A stretch of DNA of 64,000 nucleotides from Sycon ciliatum. Lineage: Eukaryota > Porifera > Calcarea > Leucosolenida > Sycettidae. Shown here one piece after another: positions 32,601 to 44,955 of the stretch. Made by a program: the position numbers and the translations under genes. The notes under the pieces were generated by a model. It was given only the letters and a program-made list of their open reading frames with translations, had not been told where the DNA came from and made no database searches. The stretch is taken from assembly GCF_964019385.1 (NCBI RefSeq), contig NC_088643.1, forward strand, positions 18,614,775-18,678,774, read 5' to 3'. How positions within the stretch are numbered: position 1 is the stretch's first letter; every line of letters starts with the position of its first letter.

Positions 32601-35600
32601 GTTTAGTAGGTTGTCAACAACTTGTTAGTTTGTCGATCCTTCTATGTGTATGTGTACGAGGTTGTGCATTTTACCGTGTTGTTTCTGACTACTCTTCATT
32701 GCGCTGTTTCTATCACATCTCCGTGGATAAAAATTCATTGCGCTTGGTCAGTTTCTCTTTGCCTGTATTCCTCCTGATGAGAAGGCAATTAAAGTTACGC
32801 TTGGAAAAGTTTGGATGCAGTGAATGGGATTTCGGTCTTTGACCACTTTGTGGTGGGTCTGATCTACTCGCCTCCCACCGCTTAGGAGCTGCATCTGCGC
32901 CTTGATCCTAGAGGGTGGTGGCGTTCCTACGGATGCGGAAAACTCGGCTTCCAGCCGAGTCTCACGCGAACCGTGATTTTTTTGGAAAAGTTTCCAAGAG
33001 CCTGAAGCTTGTTCCTTTCTTGAGTATGAAATCTAGTTCAGATTTATTTCCAGTTATCCATAGTTTTTCAGAATGAAACTGGCCTCAACCAACGGACCCA
33101 CTCACCCACAAACGAAAACTTTTTACTGTAAGTGTAAGGTACCGCGAGAGCGCCCCACCTTGATTTTACAGCCAGGGAAAGGGCATTTGTATGGGAGAGT
33201 GCAACAGCGCCTGTACGGTGTGCGGACCTTGGTGTACTATGGTAGCACTTATCAGGGTTTTTTTTTGTGGAGCTTGTGTCCGCTCCAAGGTAAATTGAGT
33301 AAGGATTGGCTGCACGACGTGCAATGTGTGTACAAGGTACGTGTCGTGAGACCTTCACACAGGACACCACCTCCACAATACGACCACGAAAGGACGAGAT
33401 GGCGGTGCGCTCTCGCGGTACTTTACGTTAGTTTCCTGAGAAAAAGGTCAATAATTTTGGAAAGCTCCCAAACTCAGCCACGGCTTTGTTGCAAATGGTC
33501 TTAGATTATAGTAGTGAGTGTTATCTGCAACAGCAGGCGAAGCATGAGGCAGATGCAGGTTGCAACACATCAGCCGCTAAGGCAGGCTGAAGGACGCGTT
33601 GCCTGTACACCAGCGTAGGTGGTGTATATGGCAGCGGACAGGAGCTCAGCTGCATCCCTATTGGCGTTTCAAAAGTATAGTTCTCTAGACTTTTTCGAAT
33701 TTGGTTTGAGCTTTTTGAGGAATTTCTTCGGGATATTTGCTCAGGCAGTTCCCCAGATTTTTCTCAAAATTAGAGATTTCTAGGCCATTGGATAACAAAC
33801 GCCCAATTTCGGAAATTTCGAATACCAGCAGCTGCTATTTTGATGACTGAACTTTAAACGATAACACATATTCACTAGTTGAGAGAATGGAAAATGGAAA
33901 AGTCTGAAGAAAAAAATCGACCATCACCACGATATCGTTTTTGTTTTGTTTCGGTCTGGTTTTTTGTTCGTTACAGGACCCGGTGCCGGTGATGGCCGTA
34001 TTCCTGTGGATACACCCATGCCTGGTGGTTGGTCACCGTTGATGTGTGCTGCGTCGAGTGCCTTGCCGGAGATGGTGGCTCTCATTCTGCGCTTCGAGCC
34101 GAACGTCAACTACGATTGCGGTCAGTGGCACACGCACAGTGCATGGGCATTGAACACGCTTCTGCATTTCGGTGTACAATCCGATTGTTTTGATGTTCAG
34201 AAATCTTAATTTTTGGTTATTGCGACGTTTGTTAATGTCACTGCAATTGAACCTTCTCTGTATTGTTGAACAGGTAAGAAGACTGCACTAATGGTAGCCT
34301 GCGATACTAGCTCGTCCCAGGAGACTGGAGTGCAGGAAAGTGTCAAGGTTCTCATTGAAAGCGGAGCAAAGGCCAATATCAGAGACAGGTAGGTTCTTGG
34401 TGTAAGCAAGAGTGCGTAACTCCCAGGAGTACTACTAGCAAACTAGTATACTACTTCACTATCAGTGCTGTCCTGTCAGAATGTCAAGGTGACATCAATT
34501 TTTTATGATGCAATACGTGTTGTACGCATATCATCCGACGTATCCTGGACCAGTATCGGACGAATCCCATTTTGATCCTGCACAAACTTGTTCAAGGAAA
34601 TATGTGTGGTGCGTTGACACCCAGTGCACGCATCGTAAATCACCCGGGCGAGGAGCATGCAGTATAATAGTAACGTCGACTTGAAATTCCGTCAAGACGG
34701 CACTGGTATGCGGGAGTTGGACACTCTCGGGGTTATGTACAATACTCTTGTTGCCAATGTTTGGCGTTGAAGAAACCTGAAGTTTTTGCTCTTTCTTATT
34801 ATCCCCTGTTTATTTTGGCATTTCCTCCGCTCCGGAAGTTTGAGCTCACGCTTCCTGCCGACTGACTTGACACTTGACTAGCGCTCACGACTGGAGCACA
34901 CAAAGAAGCACGTCGAACCATCCACTTGGCGAACCTGCAAGAAAGCACCACTCCCTGCTTAATGCTGCATACGTCAGTGTTCCCATCACTTCATATGTGA
35001 CACGGACTCACTGGGTGTGTGTGTCACACTGGAAACGGAGTCTTACAGTACTGTCGGGCGCCGAAGAACGGACCGCCGAAGAACGACCAGGCTAGAATTT
35101 CACCAATTTTTAAGAATAGTGTAGGCTGGATTTTTTGCAGATAAGAACGGAAACCGTAATTATAATGTATACTCGGACGTATAGCTCTGCATTAATGTAC
35201 AATAATGTAAGACTGTACCATCGAATAAGAACAAACCTGCTGTGTTTGCTAAAAATAAGAACGGGCTAGGCTAGAGCCCTGACCCCCAGTTCTTCAGCGC
35301 CCGACAATGCTTTACTGTTAGTTGGTATCACCAGGGAGTAGTAAAATACCGGTAGTTTACTACTCCCTGGTACGAGTATCACTAGTGATGTTTGGGCTGC
35401 TTGAGTGCAGTGTATTGTAGTGCTCCTGCAGCACAAATTTCATTTGCCTACTCAAGCTCAACTGAGGAGGGGTGAATTCCCTCAAAAGACTCTGTCTTAA
35501 GCAGAGAGCGGCGCTTTCTTGCACGCTCGCCATGTGGAAGGTTCGACGTGCATCTCGCATGCCCCAGGCGGCAGTCGCGAGTCACTCAAGTGTCAGTTAG

Positions 35601-38600
35601 TCGGCAGGAAGCGCAAGCTCCAACATTCGGAACAGCCACCTATTTCAGATATTACCAGCAAAATTGCAACATCTTGTTGCTCATGACAAGCAAGGTCCCA
35701 TGTTCGAGTCCTGGTGGGATTTGCTTTTTTTCTCTTTTGAGGCAGTTCACTTCCCTGACAATTTCACAAATCCCAACATCTCAGTTTATATATTTACCCT
35801 GGCTGTCGACAAAATTAAGACAGCGCAGTGCGTATGTCTCTGTATGGATATGACTGCATGTTCTATATTGTGCGTGTGTGCGCGTGTGTGTGTGTGCTGT
35901 TGTTGTTGTTCTGTAGCCATGGTATGTCACCGCTGATGATGGCGGCACGCAAGGGGCGTCTCGCCGTGTGCCGCATGCTGCTACAGCACGGGGCGTCCGT
36001 GTGTCTCGCCGATTTAACGGGAACCACGGTGAGTGTTTGCTGCCAACGGGATTCCCGTGTGTGTCTGTCTGTGTCAATATCTGTATCTATTTCTTTCCGT
36101 ATCACAGCTGCCCAGTGCCCGACATCTGCTAAAATGGCATTGTTGGTGGCCAGTAGCCTTCGTGATGCCCCTGCCTGTATATACTGTCATACTGTATTGT
36201 GCAAATAATATTTTCCATCGCAGCAATGTTCTGGTCTCAAAGTGTCAAGCCAAAAATGCCCGAAAATAGATTTGTGGATTTACAGTACGTCTGCTATGGA
36301 AAACGAAAATTCTGGACTGTTTTTCGAGCCAGTGCGTGCACTTAAAGCAAGGCGTATTGTTGTCTTTTTGTGTGAAATGCAGGGACATTTTACTTCGGTG
36401 TTTGTGCAACATTACGGTAACCGTGTAATTCTGGAATTTTGCTATTTTTGTGCAGGCTCTGATGTGGGCAGCGCAAGAGGGACAGCTGGCCATCGTGCGT
36501 GTGCTTGTGCTGGCTGGTGCCGAGCTGAACCAGGAGAACAACGCGTCCGAGACCGCCGAGAGCATGGCATATGCAGCGGAGCATACTCCTGTAAGGAACG
36601 CACTGGTGTGCTTGTGTGTGTGTGTGTGTGTGTGTGTGCACGCGTGTGTGTGTGTGTGTGCGTGTATGCGTGCGTATGTATGTGCATGTGTGTGTTTGTC
36701 TAACTACTTCAGCGGAAGCACGACGAAATCCAAAGAAAATCTAAACCGAATCTGCTTATGCTTGTAAGCGCCTGTGGCTGCCTTTATTCAAAAGAGGGCT
36801 ATATTTCTTTCACCGTCCCTACCCCTTTCACCTCTCCTGGACGAAATACTGAAACGGTACGCTGTGGATTACACAGGCGACTGGTTTAATTTCATGACTA
36901 TGGCTTAATTGTTATGGCGTGCACTGACATGTGTTGCTGCTCAGGTATGCGACTACTTGGAGCAAGTGCGTAACGAACGGCGACACCAGCCGCTGGACCA
37001 CGTCTCCGATGATGATGGTGGCAGGTGAGCTACAATAATAATAAGTCTACTTCAAAATATAATTATATTTATCAGTCTAGGGTCCACGGTTGTGTACCAC
37101 GGTTGTGTACATTCAGTGTCCGTGCCATTTTGTTTTTCACGTGGTACTTGGTGTAATAAATAGTGGTAGCCAGGTCCCTCCAGTGTGGAGCAACCCCTTT
37201 CCTATGCTATGGTACGGGTGTAATCGGTGAAAACCGTCTTTCAGCCAATCACGTTTTCTATCGATTCGTTTTCAAGATCGACTTACTAGAGAACCATGCC
37301 ACATTTAGGGAGGATTCCTTGACTGAAGGGCTATAAGATTGCGGAAAGCATTTTTCAAATCAGTTCTCCAAGACCCGAGAACGGGCACTGAAAAGTCCAG
37401 TAATAGGGGTACGTACTGTTGCTCAACATTTGCAAGCTTGATTTCCCTGGGTGAAGAAACATCTCCCCTTAAAAATCTTGATTTTTCCTTGTGAAGTATT
37501 ATCTCCCCCTTGGAGCTGAATTTTTCTCAAGCACGTTTGCTATGCGTGCTGTGTGCATCTGTAGTGCGAAAGCCAATCGGTCTAAAAGTGCCGTGGGACA
37601 ATTGGAGATATTTCTGGATGGTCTACGACTCGGTCATCTCATCGAGTTGTTCAAGGTGAGCGGCTAGCGCAGTCTATTTTCAGTGCTTTCGGTGCATCTC
37701 TTTCATACCTAAATTTTCAATACGCTGTAGCAGCACAAACACTGGCACGCATCATCCAGTAGGGACTGCTTCTCTGTACCTAAATTTTCTGTTCACCTCA
37801 CCTGGTCTTTTGGCCCGATATCTAAACTTTTGAAGTTTTGAGCACCTTCATATTATAATTGTGAATCTCCTGCACTGCTCTGTTCATCATCCACACTGGA
37901 TCGGTCTTTGTGTTTTTATCCCCCGTGTGTCCGTGACTCCTGCGAATCGGTTCTGTTTATTCGCCTTCGCTTCGATTTCTGTGCCGGTTAGGAAAACAAT
38001 ATATCGTTTGCTCAGCTGGCGACCATTTCTGAAGATGACTTGGCGAAGGTGAGCTATATTTCTCTTGTTGACAATGGCATCCAGCTGCTGTCGTACTCTC
38101 TTAGTCTACCGTATGCAGTTGTAGTTTGCAAGAGGTACACAAAAGGAAGTAACATAGGCCTGTTTTGTTGTTACTTTCATGGCAAAAAAAACTATCATCA
38201 GCCAACATAACTACGCTCTGCCCATTCCGGGCATTTGAGCATCATCACAGGTTAAGGCGCACTCTGCCTCTGTGCAGCTGTAGTTCAGGGGGATTCGGAA
38301 CACTGTTTAACACTTCAGTATAAAGTATCCTGGATATACCCTACGGGGAAACAGGTCAGTATCAACTACACTCCATAGAACATACAGCCAGACCTCGCTT
38401 ATCCGGTCCTCTTTTATCCGGATCGCTCGCCAGCCGGAAGAAAATCGTTGGTTACCGATTTACAGCATATGCCATGCATACATACAGTATATGTGTATGA
38501 TTATCCTATCCGGATATTTTTTGTGGAAACGGATGTGTGCGGTTATGCGAGGTCCGACTGTAACATACCATGTACTGTTGTTGGATTTGTGCATGGTCGT

Positions 38601-41600
38601 TACCTTACTGTAAAACCAGGAAACTGTTGCGCCGGTGTTAGTTTGCAATTTGCTTGCGCCGACCAATTTGCACCTGGACATGTTTGCGATTGGAGTCAAT
38701 TTCGTAAGTTTTATTACTGCAACTCTACGTTTTGCGCCGGCTTACTTTTGCGATTTCACTCCTATCGCGAAAATCGCAACGGTTTCCCGCGCAAAGGTTT
38801 CCCCGTTTTAACAATGCGATAAATAGAACAAATGATGCCAACATAATACCATGTAACAATCATGAAATGCAAAAATGTATAAAAAAATGTGGGCTGGGCA
38901 TTCCTTGGCCGGGTGGGTGCCAGAGCAGAAGGAACAGCAGTGCTTGAAGCGGCAGAAGGAACAGCAGTGCTTGAAGCGGCATTGATTGAAGGAGCAGTTG
39001 CTCGTATTGAACTTGCGGCAGATGGTGGACTGTCCGGGTGTGTGAACACTTCCTCCACCTATTGCGCCCGAGGTGGCATGCAGCGTCCGGCTGTCGGAGC
39101 CACGAAAAAGACAATTGTTGGCCAGGTGGCCCACCTTCCGGCACTTGGAACACGTGGGCAGTGCCTGGCCCGTGAAACACACTGTGTAGAGTGCCGTGTC
39201 AAGCGATGAAAGCGGGGTGCGTGCACGAGCCACCGATTGCCGAACCCGGATGTCATACTCAAGCACCGCAGCCAGGCGGTACTTTGCTGCGGCTTGCACA
39301 ATACGTAGCTGGTGTTCTGCTAAGCTAGCAGCGCAGGCCGGGTCGTTAGAAGTAGCTATGATCGTGAAGATAGACCATGCTTCTAGCCACAAAGCTAAGG
39401 AGTCAATTCGCCTCTTGGAGGCTTGAGAGGCGGAGATCAACAAGCTATCGCCGTCCTCGCCTAATTTGACCCGCTTAGAAAGAGGCTGATCGACAGAGGG
39501 CCTCTCATACTTGGCGGGAAGTAGGAGCGCCAGATCAAAAAACTCAACCTTGCAAATTTTTGCAATGGATTCGTTACTCACATGACATACGCATGCAGGG
39601 AATGCGAGGGCAGAATCTACAATGTAAACTGGCCGGCATCTCAGCACGGGCAGAATTCTAATACATACCGGCTTGGTCTGATGGCCCATCAGACGCTCCC
39701 CGATCCGGTCCTCGAGATGCGGAGTGGGCCGACAACGCCGACGAGACCGAAGCCGAAATCATCTCAGCAGGAGACAGCTGCTGGTCAGGAGTGAAGGCCA
39801 TACTGAATTTGGCAGTACGTTCCCAGGAATACGACTGTGGGAAGGCTACTATGCTCCTCGGCAACGACTTTCGCCGGAAAGGAAACCTTGCATTCGATGT
39901 CACACTACCTTGATTTTTTTCTTTTTCTTTTTCTTATTCTAATTTTTATTATTTTTGCGGGTTCGTTTACTGGTTGCCATGGGGCCTTTGGCTTGTTGGT
40001 GTCGTGAATGTTAACTACGGTTTGCAATGTGCAAACCTCCATAAAAAATGTGATTCATAAACGTTTTAGGAGTTGTCGGCATGTCCACAAATATCAATAT
40101 ATATTTTTAAGAGAAGATATTCGTTCGTTTGGGGGAGGGGGTTTGGGCCCTGTTCGTCTCGTCTTTGTGAAAAAAAATCCAACTCTATCTATGGATGGAC
40201 ACTGTGTAGACCTACACAAAGTGAAAGTCAACCTCGTGAACATAGCCAGGGCAAGGTTGTGCGACCGTGGCAACGTGAACCTACGGTATGGTGATTTTAG
40301 AGTTGCAGTTGGTCACGTTTCATAAGGAGATTGCACTTCATTAAAGGGGAAGTTAAGGCTAAAATCAAAATTTCACCAGTTGTAGTCTTCGGGGTGCTGA
40401 GTCGAATGGTCTTGGTCCGAGAAAGCTGAGACGCTCCCTTCCTACTTGAATCCCAATCGAACTCGCGCACTTCCACCGAAACTGGGTGACTGCGCCCTAC
40501 TAGATGGGGATTTGTATGCAAAATGTCACTAAAAGCGCCATTTCATTCTTATAAAAGCACGGATGACCGCGATTGGCCCATATGTTGTAGTCTTTTGGAC
40601 ACTGAGTCGATTGGTTTTGGTCCGAAAAGGCTGCAATGCAGCGTTCCTCCTTTATTCCCAATCGAACATGGTTGAACAAGCGGTCACGTGCTCCTGGGTG
40701 CCCAAATCACCTGGTCACCACGCCAGCAGGCAACAACTTTCACACCAAGGTTCAACTCGAGTTCAACTCTAGTGACAGGACTGCACCCAAAAAAGGTCAA
40801 ACAGGCTAGTAAGTTGTACCCTGCAGGCACGGTGACCAGGTAACTGGTGTACGCAGGAGCACGTGACTGCTTGTGTCAGAACGTCACGTGTGCTCAAAAG
40901 GTTAAGAAAATATCGATCCTCTGCATAAACATGTGTATGTTCATTTTGAGGGGGGGGGGGGAGGGGGAGAAATGAATTGTCTTGGAAAAATATCGATATT
41001 TACGGACGGCCCCTTATAAGCCACGCCAACCTGTTGACTGAGTGTGGCGTATACTCCGGAAACACAGTCATGTTGCACGGGTGTGCTTTGCTGACGTTTG
41101 TTTTTACGGCTGTGCGTGCGGTTTCAGATGGGCGTCGTCGACGGTCAAGCACGGCACGTCATTGCTGAAGGGGCGCGCCGTTTGGCAAACCCGTCCGAAC
41201 AAGCATCCGCTGGTAGGGAGAGTGCAAGGGCAATGCATCGACATCAAATCAGGTATACAGTGTTTAATACTGCGTCCAGTAATGCTCAAATTAGCCCCGC
41301 AGAGTATGGAAGAGCGCCCTACCGCCGTGCCCCTTGGTCTTGCTGTGGAGCTAGTGTCCTGTCTGTAGGTCACACGACATGTACTGGCGTGGCCATTGAA
41401 ATCCGATGGGATGACCGGGGCCGGCGGCCTTACTGCTTTTAGCGAGTACATGTACAAGTACATGCACTGTAGTTCACGTGCCCCGTGTAAAAATGAACCG
41501 GCAGTGCTCGTGGCTGCAAGGCCATCACCCCTTGCCTGCTTGAACGGATTTCAGTGTCCACAACGGTGCCTTGTTTACATGTGGCTCTTTCAAACTTGCC

Positions 41601-44600
41601 AACCATACCGGTTTTCCCGGTATACTAGCGGAAAACTAGGTTAACTACCGGCATACCGGGGATTTTTGACATTGATCGAAAAACTACCGGAATTGGAACT
41701 GAACCATGGGTGTTACAGAAAAGGTTGATTTGTAGTATGACAAGGGCCGTGCGGCCCTTCATTCACAGAGTCGCACGTGTAGGGGCGATCTGATAATGAA
41801 GAAACTCAGGTTTCAGGCGCAAAAATGCTCAAAAATTGCGCAAAAAATGGAAATGGCCGAAATTGGCGAAAACCAGTAAAGTAAGGGAAATGAGTGAAAA
41901 TTAAGGGAAACTGGGTGTGTGACTAAGGGATTTGCTTTGGCTGGTTTGGCAAGTACATGTATGCTCTTTATAGTCAATCCCGTACTCCGTTTCCTTCAAG
42001 CGGACGCGAACTCCACACAAGCACATGCCAAGTGTGCCCTTAGTGCACGGTGGTTTTCACATCGTACAAACTTAGTTGCATTCTGCCATAATTTTCTTTT
42101 CCCTGTCCGTAAAATCAAGGTGGGACGCTCTCGCAGTACTTTATGGTATGTATTCATTTTTTCTGACAGCAAGGAAAGCAGAGAGTGAGAGGGGGAGGGG
42201 GGACGAGGGACCGACTACCCCATGGCTTGTGTTCTCGCAACTGCTAGTCTCAGCACGGTGTGCATAAAACAATCATGGCACTGTATGACACCGCATGTGG
42301 TGCATCAGTCACAAGAATGCGTCAAGCATGCAAACTAAACAAAGTCGCTACACGTAGTTTTCTGGCGTGGTTCGCCTAGAATAAGCTATGGCATGTGAGC
42401 AAGTATGCACGTGGAAGCAGCATCGGATAGGCTATCCCAGACATACACTATCCACTGTAGGTTGTGTTATGTTACCTTTATAGTTACTTCACCATAGCCA
42501 GGCATACCGGTGGATAGGCTTTGATTGGTGACGGTCAACGGTTGCCACCCCTGCTGAACACTCTCTCTTTCTCTCAGAGCCATCAGCCATCCAGTCCTCA
42601 TGGAGCCTGGAAATTGCCGCCTTGAAAGGTTTGTTCCAAGACACATCAGGCGCCTGAGCGTGCTTGGTGCAAGCTCACGTAACGACTGCATGGTGCACGG
42701 TGCAGTTCTTGGAGCACAGCGAGTCTTGGTGTCCTGGGGTGTCCTGGGGTAGGTGGCATTGGAATGAGTCCCAGACCAGGGGGCGCTTGCGCAACGGCAG
42801 TGGTTCAATGACACGGCGAAGGGTTTCTTCGGTGAGGCTGTTGTCCATCCATACTCTACCAGCCCAATGACAAGACTAATTACATGGTGCAGTTCTTTGA
42901 TCACAGTGAGTCTTGGTGTCCTGGGACATATGGCATCGAAATGAGTCCCAGGCCAGGAACTGCTTGCCCAACGAGAGTGGGCGAAGGAAGTCTCTTATTG
43001 AGGTGACACCTCCGACACAAACAAATGCGACATTCTTTTTTGTTACTGACTGGTTTCACTACAAAGTGTAGGTTGTTGTCCATCCAGACTCTACCAGCCC
43101 ATGACAAGACTTGGCTGCTGGAGAACTCCTGCACTACAGCTGGGAGAGGCCGCTTACGGTTTAGCAGCACTTGCGGCTAGCATTTCGTCAATGGTGTTTG
43201 TACGCTGTACAACACAACCTTTTCTATGGTTGTTGTAGACCCCAAAGAAACCTACCTGTAGCTCTATGCCTTCGGGTGTTTGCACGTAGTCGTAGTACTT
43301 GTAATCACTTGTCTGCTCAAACTTGAGCGGATTTGGAGACAAGGTTAAGCACGGCTTTTGTGGCCTCTCGGACATTCTCTCATGAGGAAAAAACACTTTC
43401 GTTACAGTCACATTGCTGGGATGCAGCACTGTTTGCTTACCTTTTGCCCTAGCTCCTGTAGAGTAGCATTGATTGATGCAAACTGTTCAGCAGAATGTTG
43501 CTTCATGGTCCTAAAGTGTTGCTTGGTCTGCGGGGAAAGAGTTCAAATAGAACCGAAGAGACTCCATTCCACCCACCAGCTTATGACATTTTGTGGCCAG
43601 ACGGATGCGGAGATTTAGCGTGTGTACCGAGTGTGCAGCGTTACTGTGATGTGGACCTTCTCGTGGCCCATAGTTTGCACCGTCGCATCTCTAACAAGTC
43701 GAAAACATCTTCGGTGAAAGACGGAGTTTAGAGATTCCGAGCTGAATTTCTTGTACTCTAGTGCCTCGCGGCTCGATACACCGTCCACCGATCGGGTCCA
43801 ACCTCACAGCAGTCTCGTCGCATGCAAAGACGTTGCCGCATTCTCGGTACCCTCCTTACGCAGGTACATGACGAGATTGACGATTTGGTCAATGGAGTCG
43901 GCCAGTGGACGTTGGCATGCCGTGGTTGTGGCTCTCCGGGTGAAGCTGTTTCCCCGGAGAAACTTGCCCAACCAACCCAAACTAACGGTGAAACCCTGGC
44001 AGTCAGCACGCTCTATCGTAATCTGTTTCACTTGCAGACGAATCAGACAGCCAGACACAGTGACACTTTGTCGCAGGCGTCGTTTTCAGGAATCCATTCT
44101 TGAGTGTGTTCGTTAACGCCTCGATACGCTTGCTTCCTCCTTCCATGGTTGAGCCTCTCGTCTTCTTTGAACCACCGCTTGTCACAGCCACCTCGATTCT
44201 TGCCTTTGTCCGTCTCCAATTCTACAGCTGTTTTCTAACAACATCTGGGTTTGAAGTTTCCTATACGAATTTCACTACCTTGAGCTTGTTCTGAGTGGGA
44301 AATTGGGAATGGCAATTCTTTTCTTTCCTGATGCTAAATGAGCAGCAGGAATTCGTTCATGTCCGTTCATGATGAAGGGGAAACATAAAATGCCAAACTC
44401 GGAGTCCGAGCCTGCAAACAAAATTTAGCTTCACTAAACAGCTACAGAAATGTGCAGAACTGGTACTAATTTAGGCTATCAGTACTACCTTCTGGTTCAC
44501 TGAGTTTGTACTTTTATCTCGAGGATCGCGCACTAGCTCTACACATGTATGCACGTGATCGAGTGTGACGTCAAACATGTATGCGCTGATCCATACAGTT

Positions 44601-44898
44601 CTCCGTTAACATAAGCGCTGCGCTTATGTTAACGGAGAACTGTACTTCTAGATCTTTGAAGCGCTCTTGGAGTACGCTTATACTGTAATCGATTCCGTGC
44701 TTGAAGTAGACATATTAAATATGGTATTAATATAATAATATTATACTCAACCTAGTTAATAATTATTATATATTATTATATAAAACAGAGGGGTTCCAGG
44801 CTGTCCAAGAGAGTGCTCAATACCGAGTGGTAGAGCTAGTTCAAACAATAGGAGGGCTTTCTCTGTCCTCCTATTGTTTGTTTTATAATATTATGTGC

Positions 44899-44955
<57 letters not shown>

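Noticed and set aside
35655-35730. GTTCGAGTCC box considered as a tRNA T-loop
   Set aside because: The flanking bases do not form a T-stem, and no acceptor or anticodon arm can be folded upstream.
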